64,000 nt of DNA, taken from Sporosarcina limicola (GTDB lineage Bacteria; Bacillota; Bacilli; Bacillales_A; Planococcaceae). Positions 36,750-47,026 of the stretch are shown piece by piece. The stretch covers positions 177,719 through 241,718 of the forward strand of contig NZ_JADBEL010000004.1 of NCBI RefSeq assembly GCF_014873855.1, given 5' to 3'. Under the pieces are notes generated by a model. It made no database searches. It was given only the letters and a program-made list of their open reading frames with translations, and was not told the DNA's origin. Within the stretch, counting starts at the first letter, position 1. Each line of letters starts with the position of its first letter. The position numbers and the translations under genes are program-made.

Positions 36750-39527
36750 ATGGACAATAAGACGTTTGCGGTCGTCGATTTAGAAACGACTGGTCATTCA
36801 CCAACAAAAGGGGACCGCATCATTCAAATCGCAATTGTGTTTATTAAAGATGGAAAAGTTGGGGAGAAGTATGTTCGGTTCGTTAATCCTGGGCAAGTAA
36901 TTCCTATCTTTATCCGTCAATTAACGTCGATTTCTGATGAAGATGTGAAAGATGCACCGTTTTTTGAAGAAATTGCTGACGAAGTGGCTGGCCTGCTTGA
37001 AGGTACGGTTTTCATTGCACATAATACGGATTTTGACTTGTCATTTCTACAAAGTGAGTTTACGAGGTGTGGCGTAAGTAAGTGGCTAGGAAAGAAAATT
37101 GATACGGTTGAACTAGCTAAAATCATCTACCCTTCTTCCCCGAGCTATCGGTTGCAAGACATCACCGAAGAACTAGGGATACCACATGCTTCCGCTCATC
37201 GCGCTGACGACGACGCAGAAGCAACCGCTCATCTATTCCTTGCATGCAGGGAGAAGATGAATACCTTACCTGAGGATACGTTGAATCTATTGCATCGAAG
37301 ATCGTTCCGGTTAAAAACGGATCTTTCGACGTTATTCTATGAAGCCTTAAAGAAGGCGCGTACTCGCAGTCAAGGGCAGGAATTTGAGTATTTTCGTGGC
37401 ATTCCATATCGACAAGTACAGATACGGGAAACAAACCACTTTGGATTATCAAATTATCCAGTGAGAGAGCACGAGAAAGTTGCGCTTTTTGAACAAGCGT
37501 TTCCAGGATTTGAACGAAGGGAATCGCAGTTTGGATTCATGGACAAAGCGTGGGAGGCACTATCTGCTCAAACAGAAATGATTGCGGAAGTACCAACCGG
37601 AATTGGCAAGACGATTGCTTATCTTCTACCAGCGTCTATCCATTCCATGACCACTGGAAAACCAGTAGTCATTAGCACATTCACAAATCACTTGGTTGAT
37701 AAGATAATGGACGAAGAACTTGAAAAAGTCAGAACCATGCTGGGGGCAGATGTATCTGCAACAGTTCTGAAAGGTAGAGAACAATATATTTCGCTCAATA
37801 AATTCGAGGAACTCCTGCAAGTTGAAGACGAATCGTATGATGAAACATTTACGATTATGCAAATTCTTGTCTGGCTGACCGGAACGTTGACAGGAGATTT
37901 GGAAGAGTTGAATGTATCGGGAGGAGGACAACTGTTCGTTGACCGTATCCGAAAGCGTTCTAATAGACTAAAACCTGACGAACAAGAGGCAGATTATCAT
38001 AACCGACTACTTAAAGCTTGTAATCATTCAACCCTTATCATCACAAATCATTCCATGTTACTAGCTGACTTGAACCGTGGTCAAACCATTTTCAGTTCAC
38101 TTGCAGGTCTTATTGTTGATGAAGCTCATCAATTCATTCAGACTGCATCCCGCATGGATGAAATCGTATTCTCCTATACAAATTGGAAGTACGTAATGGG
38201 GCAGATTGGATCCGATACAACAGGGCAACTATACCCACAGGTCGATAAGCTAACCAAGAAGTTGGATGTGCAGCGACTTAGCGCTAAATCTCAGCTTGAC
38301 GCTGCATTTATTAAGTTCATTGGGTTATTCGATCTTGCTGTTGGTAAATTGACATCATTTAATCCGGCGGCACATTGGAAGCAGCAGGGAAATCGCATCG
38401 TCTATACACTAGCTGAATCGGGTTTTGGGAGACAAGACTTTTCACAAGTCTCTGAAGCGATGTTTGATTATATCAGCAAAGCCGAATTATTCACTAGTGG
38501 TTTAACGAATGTACTTGACAACTTGACTCGGAGTGAACAAGTGCTTCTTTCGGAATGGAATTATTGGGTTCGTGAATTAAAAATCAAAGCCGGTGAATGG
38601 GTCGAGATTTTTCTTGATGATAGAAGGGATGATTTCGCAATTTGGATTGAAAAAGATAAACGAAGCATTCCCGGGAGCCTCACCATTTTTAAACGTTCAC
38701 TGGATAGTTCCTTGATGATTCGTACGTTCATCGACCGATTGAAAACTGAACAAACAGGCATCATTTGGACATCAGGGACATTGTCGGTCCAAGGAAATGA
38801 GCGTTACATACCCAAACAGCTCGGTGTCGATGAATCGATCCCGCTTTTAACATTTCACGCACCTGCTCATTTTTATGATGGGGCTGAAATATTCATTGTC
38901 GAGGATATGCCTGACATCCAGCAGGTTTCCCAAACAGAATATATCGAAGCGGTGGCTCATGCTGTCGTTCAGACTGTCATGGCGACAGGTGGCAGGCTTT
39001 TTGTCTTGTTTACATCACAAGATATGCTTAGAAGAACCTATGAACTCATTATGGAAAGTGAACAATTGGAAGACTACACGCTCTTTGCGCAAGGAATCAG
39101 TTCCGGCAGTCGCATGAAACTTTTGAAGTCTTTCCGACAATTCGATAACTCGGTCCTCTTTGGAACAAATAGTTTTTGGGAAGGCGTAGACGTGCCAGGG
39201 GAAGCATTATCTGCTGTCATTATTGTCAGGCTACCCTTTTCATCTCCGGGAGAGCCAGTATTTAAAGCAAGAGCGGCAAAACTGACTGCTGAAGGTGTGA
39301 ATTCGTTCAGTGAACACGCCCTGCCGGAAGCGGTAATGCGCTTGCGTCAAGGCTTTGGTAGACTAATTCGATCTTCAAAAGACAAAGGTTTTTTCATCAT
39401 TTTGGATAGACGGATCGAAACGAAGTCCTATGGCCGTCACTTTCTAGAATCACTACCAGATGTACCCGTTAAAAAAGTGTCGCTCGAACATATGGTCAAT
39501 GAACTCGAAAATTGCTATAATGAATAG
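36750..39527 (+). CDS. dinG: DinG-type helicase/3'-5' exonuclease
   Basis: 925 aa. N-terminal DnaQ-like exonuclease (about residues 1-170) with DLETTGHSP, AHNTDFDLSF and HRADDDA; C-terminal XPD/DinG helicase with EVPTGIGKT Walker A (about 272-280), VDEAH (about 460-464) and the last motif QGFGRLIRS. The exonuclease fusion is the Bacillus-type DinG. ATG 36750 is taken; upstream TTG 36687 lies in the terminator region. ypmA, which usually follows, is absent. Confidence 0.93.
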   Translation: MDNKTFAVVDLETTGHSPTKGDRIIQIAIVFIKDGKVGEKYVRFVNPGQVIPIFIRQLTSISDEDVKDAPFFEEIADEVAGLLEGTVFIAHNTDFDLSFLQSEFTRCGVSKWLGKKIDTVELAKIIYPSSPSYRLQDITEELGIPHASAHRADDDAEATAHLFLACREKMNTLPEDTLNLLHRRSFRLKTDLSTLFYEALKKARTRSQGQEFEYFRGIPYRQVQIRETNHFGLSNYPVREHEKVALFEQAFPGFERRESQFGFMDKAWEALSAQTEMIAEVPTGIGKTIAYLLPASIHSMTTGKPVVISTFTNHLVDKIMDEELEKVRTMLGADVSATVLKGREQYISLNKFEELLQVEDESYDETFTIMQILVWLTGTLTGDLEELNVSGGGQLFVDRIRKRSNRLKPDEQEADYHNRLLKACNHSTLIITNHSMLLADLNRGQTIFSSLAGLIVDEAHQFIQTASRMDEIVFSYTNWKYVMGQIGSDTTGQLYPQVDKLTKKLDVQRLSAKSQLDAAFIKFIGLFDLAVGKLTSFNPAAHWKQQGNRIVYTLAESGFGRQDFSQVSEAMFDYISKAELFTSGLTNVLDNLTRSEQVLLSEWNYWVRELKIKAGEWVEIFLDDRRDDFAIWIEKDKRSIPGSLTIFKRSLDSSLMIRTFIDRLKTEQTGIIWTSGTLSVQGNERYIPKQLGVDESIPLLTFHAPAHFYDGAEIFIVEDMPDIQQVSQTEYIEAVAHAVVQTVMATGGRLFVLFTSQDMLRRTYELIMESEQLEDYTLFAQGISSGSRMKLLKSFRQFDNSVLFGTNSFWEGVDVPGEALSAVIIVRLPFSSPGEPVFKARAAKLTAEGVNSFSEHALPEAVMRLRQGFGRLIRSSKDKGFFIILDRRIETKSYGRHFLESLPDVPVKKVSLEHMVNELENCYNE

Positions 39528-39573
39528 GTATGTAAGAAAAAACAATTTTAAAACATACAGGACGTGAAGTGTT

Positions 39574-40053
39574 TTGTTAAATTGGATTAAATTCATTGTC
39601 GTCTTCCTATTGTTGTTGACTTCGGTCATCATAATCACTGTTTTGTATAATGCTGATAAACCGTTTGCAAACGCCAAGAAGTCAGCGATTGAATCTGCAA
39701 TTAGGTCAGGTCAGCTTGTATCGGCCACTTCCGCAAATACTTTTAATAGTACAGTACCATCTGTGACGGTTATCGGGTTAGACGGAGAAGGTCAGGAAAA
39801 AGCTATTTTTGTTGACAGTCAATCGGAAGACGGTTTTAAAGAAGTAAAATTAGCGGACGGGATTACGGCAGAAAAGGCCGTTGAAAACGTCAAGCAAGAA
39901 CTAAATGTGAAAAAAATTCTTCATGTGACACTAGGAATGGAAGAAGAAGGTCCTGTCTGGGAAGTCGCATTCAAAAGTGACAATGGCAAACTGAATTATG
40001 TTTATGTGTTTTTTTTGAATGGGCAATGGTGGAAACGAATTCTGAATTTATAA
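39574..40053 (+). CDS. ypmB: YpmB-like PepSY membrane protein
   Basis: 159 aa: one N-terminal transmembrane helix (about residues 5-24) and an extracellular PepSY-like domain (VKLADGITAEKAVENVKQEL). TTG start with GGACGTGAAG upstream. Lies between dinG and aspB as in B. subtilis. Function unknown; PepSY domains often inhibit or regulate secreted proteases. Confidence 0.85.
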   Translation: MLNWIKFIVVFLLLLTSVIIITVLYNADKPFANAKKSAIESAIRSGQLVSATSANTFNSTVPSVTVIGLDGEGQEKAIFVDSQSEDGFKEVKLADGITAEKAVENVKQELNVKKILHVTLGMEEEGPVWEVAFKSDNGKLNYVYVFFLNGQWWKRILNL

Positions 40054-40066
40054 GGGAGCGATACAG

Positions 40067-41260
40067 TTGACGAAAAAAATGTCCTCCAGGGTGAAAACTC
40101 TTTCACCATCAACTACATTAGCTATCACAGCAAAAGCAAAAGAAATGAAGGAATCCGGTATCGATGTCATCGGTCTTGGTGCGGGTGAACCGGATTACAA
40201 TACGCCGGATAATATTCTAGAAGCTGCTTATCGATCCATGATAGAAGGAAAAACAAAGTATACGCCTGCTGGTGGTCTCCCCGCTCTTAAAGATGCGATT
40301 ATTCACAAATTACAGAAAGATCAAGGGCTGAACTATACAAGAAAAGAAGTCATGATTGGTATAGGCGCAAAGCATGTCCTCTATACATTATTTCAAGTTA
40401 TGCTTGATCCGGGAGATGAAGTGATTATCCCTGCACCGTATTGGGTTAGTTACCCAGAACAAGTGAAATTGGCAGGTGGGGTACCTGTACATATCGAAGG
40501 AAGCTCAGCAGCGCAATTCAAAGTAACAGCCGAACAAATCCGCGAAGCGGTTACACCAAGAACGAAAGCAATCATCATCAATTCGCCGAGTAATCCAACT
40601 GGGATGATTTACTCGAGAGAAGAATTAGTACAGATTGCAGAAGTCTGTAAAGAGAAGGACATTTGGATTGTATCGGATGAAATCTATGAAAAATTGATTT
40701 ACGGTGAGGAACAGCATATTTCCATCGCGCAACTTTCAGACGATGCGAAACAGCGTACGCTTATTATCAATGGCGTTTCAAAATCGTACTCGATGACAGG
40801 CTGGCGCATTGGCTATATTGCAGGTAATGTAGAAGTGGTCAGTGCAATGACAGATCTTGCAAGCCATTCAACATCAAATCCAACGACGACATCTCAATAT
40901 GCGACGATTGAAGCGTATAATGGACCACAAGATACAGTGGAAACGATGCGGAAAGATTTTGAATCACGGTTAGAACAAGTCTATCCTCAATTCGTCGCAA
41001 TACCAGGATTTAAAGTCCTTAAACCACAAGGAGCGTTCTATCTTCTCCCAGACGTTTCAGAAGCAGCGAAAAATACAGGCTTTGCGAATGTTGACGATTT
41101 TGCCGCGGCGCTACTAACAAAAGCAAATGTTGCAGTTATTCCTGGTTCTGGTTTCGGTTCACCAGATACAATTCGACTATCCTACGCGACATCGATTGAC
41201 CTGCTTGAAGAAGCCATTCGTCGTATCCGCACGTTTGTTGAGGAAAACTGGAAGGCATAA
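40067..41260 (+). CDS. aspB: Aspartate aminotransferase (class I)
   Basis: PLP enzyme interconverting aspartate and oxaloacetate. 397 aa. GAGEPDYNTPDNI (about residues 36-48), NSPSNPTG (about 172-179) and the PLP-lysine motif SKSYSMTGWRIGY (about 237-249). TTG start after GGGAGCG. Precedes asnS by 35 bases, probably one transcript. Confidence 0.95.
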   Translation: MTKKMSSRVKTLSPSTTLAITAKAKEMKESGIDVIGLGAGEPDYNTPDNILEAAYRSMIEGKTKYTPAGGLPALKDAIIHKLQKDQGLNYTRKEVMIGIGAKHVLYTLFQVMLDPGDEVIIPAPYWVSYPEQVKLAGGVPVHIEGSSAAQFKVTAEQIREAVTPRTKAIIINSPSNPTGMIYSREELVQIAEVCKEKDIWIVSDEIYEKLIYGEEQHISIAQLSDDAKQRTLIINGVSKSYSMTGWRIGYIAGNVEVVSAMTDLASHSTSNPTTTSQYATIEAYNGPQDTVETMRKDFESRLEQVYPQFVAIPGFKVLKPQGAFYLLPDVSEAAKNTGFANVDDFAAALLTKANVAVIPGSGFGSPDTIRLSYATSIDLLEEAIRRIRTFVEENWKA

Positions 41261-41295
41261 TGTACACATAGAAAAGTTTACTTACGGAGGGTAAT

Positions 41296-42591
41296 ATGAA
41301 AACAATTATGATACATGAAATGCCGAACCATGCGGGTGAAACAGTTCGTATAGGTGCTTGGCTTGCCAATAAACGATCAAGTGGAAAGATTGCTTTCTTA
41401 CAACTACGTGATGGTTCTGGATTCGTTCAAGCTGTTGTTGTCAAAGAAGTAGTAGGCGAAGAGATTTTCGCAAAAGCGAAGTCAATTACACAAGAAAGTT
41501 CACTCTATATTACAGCTGAAGTAACAGTCGATGACCGTTCGACATTTGGTTATGAACTGCAAGTGAAAGACATTGAAATTATCAGTGTAGCAATTGACTA
41601 CCCAATTACGCCGAAAGAACATGGAACGGAATTCCTTATGGATCACCGTCATCTATGGCTCCGTTCACGTAAACAACATGCGGTCATGAAAATTAGAGAC
41701 GAAGTAATCCGTGCAACATATGATTTTTTCCACATGAACGGATTCGTCAAAGTCGACCCACCAATTTTGACAGGTTCTTCACCTGAAGGGACATCTGAAC
41801 TTTTCAAAACGAAATATTTTGATGAAGATGCTTTCCTTTCACAATCGGGTCAACTTTATATGGAAGCGGCAGCAATGGCGCTCGGTAAAGTATTTTCATT
41901 TGGTCCGACATTCCGTGCGGAGAAATCGAAGACACGCCGTCATTTGATTGAATTCTGGATGATTGAACCTGAAATGGCATTTGTACAACATGCGGAAAGC
42001 TTAGAAATCCAAGAACAATATGTGGCTCATGTGGTACAATCCGCATTGAAGAATTGTCCACTCGAACTCGAACGTCTTGGACGCGATCTTTCGAAACTAG
42101 AAAAAATAAAAGCACCATTCCCGCGTATTTCTTACGATGATGCAATCAAGTTCTTGATTGAAAAAGGTTTCGATGACATCGTGTGGGGAGATGATTTCGG
42201 GGCACCACATGAAACAGCGATTGCTGAAAGTTATGATATGCCTGTATTCATCACACATTACCCTGTAGGCATCAAACCCTTCTATATGCAGTTACACCCA
42301 GATCGCGATGATGTCGTCCTCTGTGCTGACCTGATTGCACCTGAAGGGTACGGAGAAATCATTGGGGGATCTGAACGGATCCATGACTACGAATTGATGA
42401 AAAAACGGATTCAAGAGCATGGTCTTGAGGAATCAGCTTACGAATGGTACTTGGATTTAAGTAAATATGGGGCAGTACCGCATTCAGGGTTCGGTCTCGG
42501 ACTTGAGCGGACAGTCGCTTGGATTTCCGGAGTGGAACATGTACGTGAAACGATTCCGTTCCCACGTTTGTTGAACAGATTATACCCTTAA
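41296..42591 (+). CDS. asnS: Asparaginyl-tRNA synthetase
   Basis: Class IIb synthetase, 431 aa. N-terminal OB-fold anticodon domain (about residues 1-105), then motif 2 [20 protein letters not shown] (about 212-231) and motif 3 [12 protein letters not shown] (about 400-411). ACGGAGGG precedes the ATG. Followed by dnaD after 17 bases. Confidence 0.96.
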   Translation: MKTIMIHEMPNHAGETVRIGAWLANKRSSGKIAFLQLRDGSGFVQAVVVKEVVGEEIFAKAKSITQESSLYITAEVTVDDRSTFGYELQVKDIEIISVAIDYPITPKEHGTEFLMDHRHLWLRSRKQHAVMKIRDEVIRATYDFFHMNGFVKVDPPILTGSSPEGTSELFKTKYFDEDAFLSQSGQLYMEAAAMALGKVFSFGPTFRAEKSKTRRHLIEFWMIEPEMAFVQHAESLEIQEQYVAHVVQSALKNCPLELERLGRDLSKLEKIKAPFPRISYDDAIKFLIEKGFDDIVWGDDFGAPHETAIAESYDMPVFITHYPVGIKPFYMQLHPDRDDVVLCADLIAPEGYGEIIGGSERIHDYELMKKRIQEHGLEESAYEWYLDLSKYGAVPHSGFGLGLERTVAWISGVEHVRETIPFPRLLNRLYP

Positions 42592-42608
42592 TAGAGAGGA
42601 GTTCGGAC

Positions 42609-43319
42609 ATGCAACACGAAGAACGGCTCCGAATTTGGATTGAGCAGGGGAATGTTAACATTTCCCTGCTTTTTTTTCACCATTATAAAAGCCTTGGTAT
42701 AAAAGATCTGGATGCGATGCTCATCATGCAAATGACGGCGTATCAATCTGAAGGGAACGGTTTTCCGACACCCGCTGATTTTGCAAACCGGATGAATTTA
42801 ACGGAAAATGAAGTATCTAGTATATTACAACGACTTATGCAACATGGTTTTCTTCAAATCAGCCAAAGTGAAGATCAGAATAGCGTATTATATGAGACAT
42901 TCTCCTTACATCCCTTGTGGAGTCGTCTCATTGATCATATTTCTTATGTTTCAGACGAAGTTGAGAAAGAAAGTAAGAAAAATGATGAAGGGGAAATCTT
43001 TTCGCTATTTGAACAAGAGTTTGGCCGTCTCCTATCCCCAATGGAATGTGAATCGATTGCGATGTGGTTTGATGAGGATGGCCATACGGTCGAAGTTATC
43101 CGTGCAGCATTGAAAGAAGCCGTCATCGCACAAAAGTTAAGTCTTCGTTATATCGACCGAATTCTTTTTGAATGGAAAAAGAAAAACGTTAAAACACTCG
43201 CAGATGTTGAGAAGCAAACGAGATCGTTTAGAACGATTGGTGTTCGGCCTGCACAGCAACCACAAGCTGTTTCGGTAAAACATGTGCCTTTCTATAATTG
43301 GTTGGAAGAACGGGATTAG
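42609..43319 (+). CDS. dnaD: DNA replication initiation protein DnaD
   Basis: Primosome protein acting with DnaA, DnaB and DnaI at origin opening and restart. 236 aa: N-terminal winged-helix (about residues 1-105, FPTPADFANRMNLTENEVSSI) and C-terminal DnaD/DnaB-II domain (about 130-200, ending YIDRILFEWKKK). GAGAGGAG precedes the ATG. A strong intrinsic terminator structure is embedded in codons 12-23 (separate feature). Followed by nth and ypoC. Confidence 0.95.
   Translation: MQHEERLRIWIEQGNVNISLLFFHHYKSLGIKDLDAMLIMQMTAYQSEGNGFPTPADFANRMNLTENEVSSILQRLMQHGFLQISQSEDQNSVLYETFSLHPLWSRLIDHISYVSDEVEKESKKNDEGEIFSLFEQEFGRLLSPMECESIAMWFDEDGHTVEVIRAALKEAVIAQKLSLRYIDRILFEWKKKNVKTLADVEKQTRSFRTIGVRPAQQPQAVSVKHVPFYNWLEERD
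42643..42677 (+). terminator. Intrinsic terminator inside the dnaD coding sequence
   Basis: AGCAGGGGAATGTT (42643-42656) pairs without gaps with AACATTTCCCTGCT (42657-42670), one G-U, tip TTAA, followed by eight T (42670-42677). It starts 34 bases into dnaD. Translation of dnaD by a leading ribosome would melt it, otherwise transcription from asnS should stop here. Confidence 0.8.
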
Positions 43320-43327
43320 GTGATAAG

Positions 43328-43981
43328 ATGCTGACGAAAAAACAATGGGAAATGTGTCTCAATAAAATCGGGGAAATGTTTCCCGATGCACATTGCGAAT
43401 TAGTACATGAAAATCCTTTTGAATTGCTTATCGCAACACTTCTTTCTGCCCAATGTACGGATGTTCTCGTCAATCGGGTAACAGCAGATTTATTCAGAAA
43501 GTATAAAGTACCTAAGGATTATCTTTCGGTGGAAATCGAAGAATTACAAAATGATATTCGATCGATTGGCCTGTTCCGAAACAAATCGAAAAATATTCAA
43601 GCTTTAAGCCGGCTACTGATTGATAGCTATGATGGGGAAGTACCTGCGAATCGGGATGTTATGATGACATTCCCAGGCGTTGGGCGGAAGACAGCGAACG
43701 TTGTCATATCGAATGCATTCGGGGTACCTGCGCTGGCTGTCGATACACATGTGGAACGGGTAGCGAAGCGACTCGGCATGAACAGGTGGAAAGATAATCC
43801 GCTTACAGTCGAAGAAAAAATTATGCGGTGGACGCCGAAAGAGAAGTGGACTGACACGCATCATCAACTTATTTTTTTCGGACGCTACCATTGTAAAGCG
43901 CAAAATCCTGGATGCGACGTCTGTCCGCTCCTCCCGCTATGCAGGGAAGGAAAGAAGAGGATGAAAGCAAATGCAAAGTGA
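43328..43981 (+). CDS. nth: Endonuclease III
   Basis: Base-excision glycosylase/AP lyase for oxidised pyrimidines. 217 aa. Helix-hairpin-helix FPGVGRKTANVV (about residues 113-124), catalytic Lys in that loop and Asp in AVDTHVERVAKRLG (about 134-147); 4Fe-4S loop CKAQNPGCDVCPLLPLC (about 188-204). ATG 43328 follows TTAGGTGAT; the 43298 extension overlaps dnaD. Overlaps ypoC by 11 bases. Confidence 0.96.
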   Translation: MLTKKQWEMCLNKIGEMFPDAHCELVHENPFELLIATLLSAQCTDVLVNRVTADLFRKYKVPKDYLSVEIEELQNDIRSIGLFRNKSKNIQALSRLLIDSYDGEVPANRDVMMTFPGVGRKTANVVISNAFGVPALAVDTHVERVAKRLGMNRWKDNPLTVEEKIMRWTPKEKWTDTHHQLIFFGRYHCKAQNPGCDVCPLLPLCREGKKRMKANAK

Positions 43982-44318
43982 AGCTAATCGGTTCGACAAA
44001 AAATTGCTTGCCCCTTATTTTGATCATTGGGAATCAATCCGTGAAAAAATCGAATCAGATTATCAGCAAAAGGACCGACAAGCTGTCGAAGTGATGAAGA
44101 CAGCAATTGACACTTATCGTAAATTACTTGAACAGGGCGGAAAAGAATTGGACAAGCGTAGTGAAAAGTTGGTCTACACGCTCCTTCCGTTAAACGGTAC
44201 TGAACGATTTGAATTCGTGAAGGCCAAAATCGACAGTCATTACGCATTTATACAATTGGATGCACTTTTTTCGGAAACAAAGAAGAAAGCAGCGAGACTT
44301 TCAATTATGAAGAAATGA
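43971..44318 (+). CDS. ypoC: YpoC-like protein
   Basis: 115 aa, soluble, mostly helical. No catalytic motif recognised. Overlaps the end of nth; position nth-ypoC-(ponA) matches B. subtilis. AAGG inside nth may act as its ribosome site. Function unknown. Confidence 0.8.
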   Translation: MQSEANRFDKKLLAPYFDHWESIREKIESDYQQKDRQAVEVMKTAIDTYRKLLEQGGKELDKRSEKLVYTLLPLNGTERFEFVKAKIDSHYAFIQLDALFSETKKKAARLSIMKK

Positions 44319-44368
44319 AAAAAGCAGAAGACTAAGTGCTAATTGGCACCTAGTCTTCTGCTTTTTAA
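44318..44368. terminator. Bidirectional terminator between convergent ypoC and ponA
   Basis: AAAAAGCAGAAGACTA-GTGC pairs with GGCAC-TAGTCTTCTGCTTTTT; A/T tails on both sides serve both strands. Confidence 0.92.
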
Positions 44369-44383
44369 TTTGATGGCATGCGA

Positions 44384-47026
44384 TTAAGGGTTACTATCGC
44401 CGTCGCTTTCATTTTCAACGGGATTGGGATTTGGATTCGCATCCGTGCCACCTTCTCCCGTGGAACTGTCGTTTGGATTATTCCCATTGTTACTGCCATC
44501 TCCGCTAGTACTACCATTCCCATTATTCCCGTTATTCCCGTTATTACTACCATCTTCGCCCCCAACATTAGGATCAGGTTCAATAGGTTCAATAGGTTCG
44601 ATAGGAGGAACTTCGATAATAGGTTCTTCTACAGCAGCCTCTTCAATCAGGAGTTGGGTTGATGTAGAATCGCTTTTGAGGTCCGCAATTTTGGCAAAGA
44701 CATAGAAAGTATAGGTTTTTCCAGGTTCGACACCAGAGAAGGTGACGGACTTCTCTTTCGTTGTCGTCATTTCTTTCTGCTCACTGCCATCAACACTGAC
44801 GAGTACAGTAAATTCGACATCCCCTTCCACCGTCTCCGAGTTCGGTGCGTTATGGGACCAGACCAAATCGGCAGAGGTTGTTTCAGCAACGTAACTTGTT
44901 CTCAGACTAGTAGGGGCTTCGAGTTCGATTACTACCTCTTCCTCCACTTCCGCAACTTCTACAGGAGCAGTGCCTCTGACGAATAGCTCTGTCCGTCTCA
45001 TGTTAGCGGGCGTCGTTGAACTTGCGAGAATAAGAGGATCTGAACCGTATACGATTGTCTCCTCTTCAACAGACCCAGGTTGACTAAACTGTGCAGTATC
45101 TTTACCGGATGAAATATCAGACATGACCATACGGAAAAGATTTTGTGGTACACGTCTTCCTTTATCATATGTCGTAATTGGGGTTGTATAGTCTTTGTAG
45201 CCACCCCAGATAGCAATCGTATAATCCGTTGTATAGCCAGCGAACCAGCTGTCGGGAACATCCGTATTTTTCATGTTGTGCTTACTAATAATTTCAGATG
45301 GATAGTTGGTTGTACCTGTTTTCCCAGCCTCATCTAGTCCAGGGATGTCCGCGACTGTTCCTGTTCCAGAAGTTACCACGTCACGTAAGATGTCTGTTAC
45401 CATGTAGGCAGTCGAATCTTTCATCGTAGCTACTGGATCTGATACCATTGAACGTTCTGTTTTGCCATCTCTGAAAATTATTTTCTTCACAGTATGTGGT
45501 TTCGTATAAATTCCACCATTGCCGAATGCGGAATACGCTCCAGCGATTTGAACTGTGGAAAAGTTATACTCGCCGCCTCCAAGTGCGTTTGAAGAATTTA
45601 ATTTGCCGTATGGAAGTCCAAGTCCTTTTGCGAATGCACCAGCTTTTTGTGTGCCAATTTCTTCAAATACTTTAATTGCAGGAATATTCCGGGATTTATA
45701 AAGTGCTTCCCGAATCGTTTGGGTTCCGAGAAATTTCCCGTCTACGTTCCGAATCGATTTATTGGTTCCTTTATAATTGTAGGGTTCATCGACAATCCTT
45801 TGACCTGTTGACCAGCTTAAATTTTCTATTGCGGGGCCGTAGGAAAGAATCGGTTTAATGACTGATCCAGGCTGACGTTTCTGATCGGAAGCGAAGTTCA
45901 AGTCGCGTCCAGAATAGTCGCGTCCGCCCCCAACAGCAACGATTGCACCTGTTTTTGTATCCATAACAGTCATACCGGCTTGCATTTTTTCTGATTCATA
46001 TAAATCGGATGTATTCAATGCGTTTTCCACAGCTTTCTGTGCTGCAGGATCGAGTGCTGTTTGGATTTTTACGCCTTCAGCTAATACATCCATCATACCT
46101 GCTGCCTCGAGTTCATCTAAGACAATATCGACATATGCAGGGTACTCCGATTTGTTTCTCGCCTGTCTTTTCTCTTCAGGCAAGAGAGTGGATATAACTG
46201 GAATCGCTTTAGCTGTATCCATTTCCTCTTTTGTGATTTTCTTATGCTGGTGCATGAGACCAAGAACAATATTGCGTCGTTTTTCAGCGCGTTCCGGATT
46301 TTTGAACGGGTTATAGCCATTCGGATACTGGGGAAGTCCTGCCAGTAGGGCAACTTCGTGTAATTCAAGTTCGTCAAGATTTTTACCGTAGAAATATTGA
46401 GAAGCCGTACCGAAGCCGTAAACAGTACCGGACATTAGGATTTTATTGAAGTACATTTCAAAGATTTCTTCTTTGTCATATTGTCTTTCGAGTTGGAACG
46501 CGAGATATGCTTCTTGAGATTTTCGTTTCAGTGTTTTTTCTTGTTTGAGAAATGAGTTTTTAATAACTTGTTGTGTAATCGTACTCGCTCCTTGGGAACC
46601 GAACCCACTTTTGAAGTTCGCTAAAACTGCACCACCAAGTCGCCAGAAGTCCATTCCATGATGCTTGTAGAACCGTATGTCCTCTGTCGCTAGAATAGCG
46701 TCCTCCATTAATTTCGGAATTTTATCATAGGGAATGAAATCCCTTTTCTCAGCACCGAATTTCATGAAGACGTTCTGATCTTTATCGAGAAATTCCGAGG
46801 AGAGAGGATCTTTCAATAGGTTTTCATCAAGCTTGGGCGCGGTGCTTGCGTAATAGGCAAACAGACCTGCTCCCCCGATAAGAACCGCGAATCCAGCAAT
46901 GACAAGTGAAAGGAAAATCTTCTTGAATAGGCCTTTCCCTTTTCCTGCTTTCTTGTTTTTCTTATTGCTTCGGTCTGATTCCACATTTTTACGTCGTGAT
47001 GTTCTTGAATTTATTTGATCGCTCAT
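44384..47026 (-). CDS. ponA: Class A penicillin-binding protein 1 (PBP1)
   Basis: 880 aa bifunctional peptidoglycan synthase. Cytoplasmic basic N-terminus, transmembrane helix (about residues 33-55), glycosyltransferase domain (about 75-250, GASTITQQVIKN, EDIRFYKHHG), transpeptidase domain (about 330-620) with SVIK (Ser active site), SRN and KTGTTN, a fibronectin type III-like domain (about 715-800), then a low-complexity tail of Pro-Ile-Glu repeats and Asn/Gly/Ser runs. Start overlaps the recU stop (ATGA). The repetitive tail is probably length-variable between strains. Confidence 0.95.
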   Translation of the reverse strand: MSDQINSRTSRRKNVESDRSNKKNKKAGKGKGLFKKIFLSLVIAGFAVLIGGAGLFAYYASTAPKLDENLLKDPLSSEFLDKDQNVFMKFGAEKRDFIPYDKIPKLMEDAILATEDIRFYKHHGMDFWRLGGAVLANFKSGFGSQGASTITQQVIKNSFLKQEKTLKRKSQEAYLAFQLERQYDKEEIFEMYFNKILMSGTVYGFGTASQYFYGKNLDELELHEVALLAGLPQYPNGYNPFKNPERAEKRRNIVLGLMHQHKKITKEEMDTAKAIPVISTLLPEEKRQARNKSEYPAYVDIVLDELEAAGMMDVLAEGVKIQTALDPAAQKAVENALNTSDLYESEKMQAGMTVMDTKTGAIVAVGGGRDYSGRDLNFASDQKRQPGSVIKPILSYGPAIENLSWSTGQRIVDEPYNYKGTNKSIRNVDGKFLGTQTIREALYKSRNIPAIKVFEEIGTQKAGAFAKGLGLPYGKLNSSNALGGGEYNFSTVQIAGAYSAFGNGGIYTKPHTVKKIIFRDGKTERSMVSDPVATMKDSTAYMVTDILRDVVTSGTGTVADIPGLDEAGKTGTTNYPSEIISKHNMKNTDVPDSWFAGYTTDYTIAIWGGYKDYTTPITTYDKGRRVPQNLFRMVMSDISSGKDTAQFSQPGSVEEETIVYGSDPLILASSTTPANMRRTELFVRGTAPVEVAEVEEEVVIELEAPTSLRTSYVAETTSADLVWSHNAPNSETVEGDVEFTVLVSVDGSEQKEMTTTKEKSVTFSGVEPGKTYTFYVFAKIADLKSDSTSTQLLIEEAAVEEPIIEVPPIEPIEPIEPDPNVGGEDGSNNGNNGNNGNGSTSGDGSNNGNNPNDSSTGEGGTDANPNPNPVENESDGDSNP

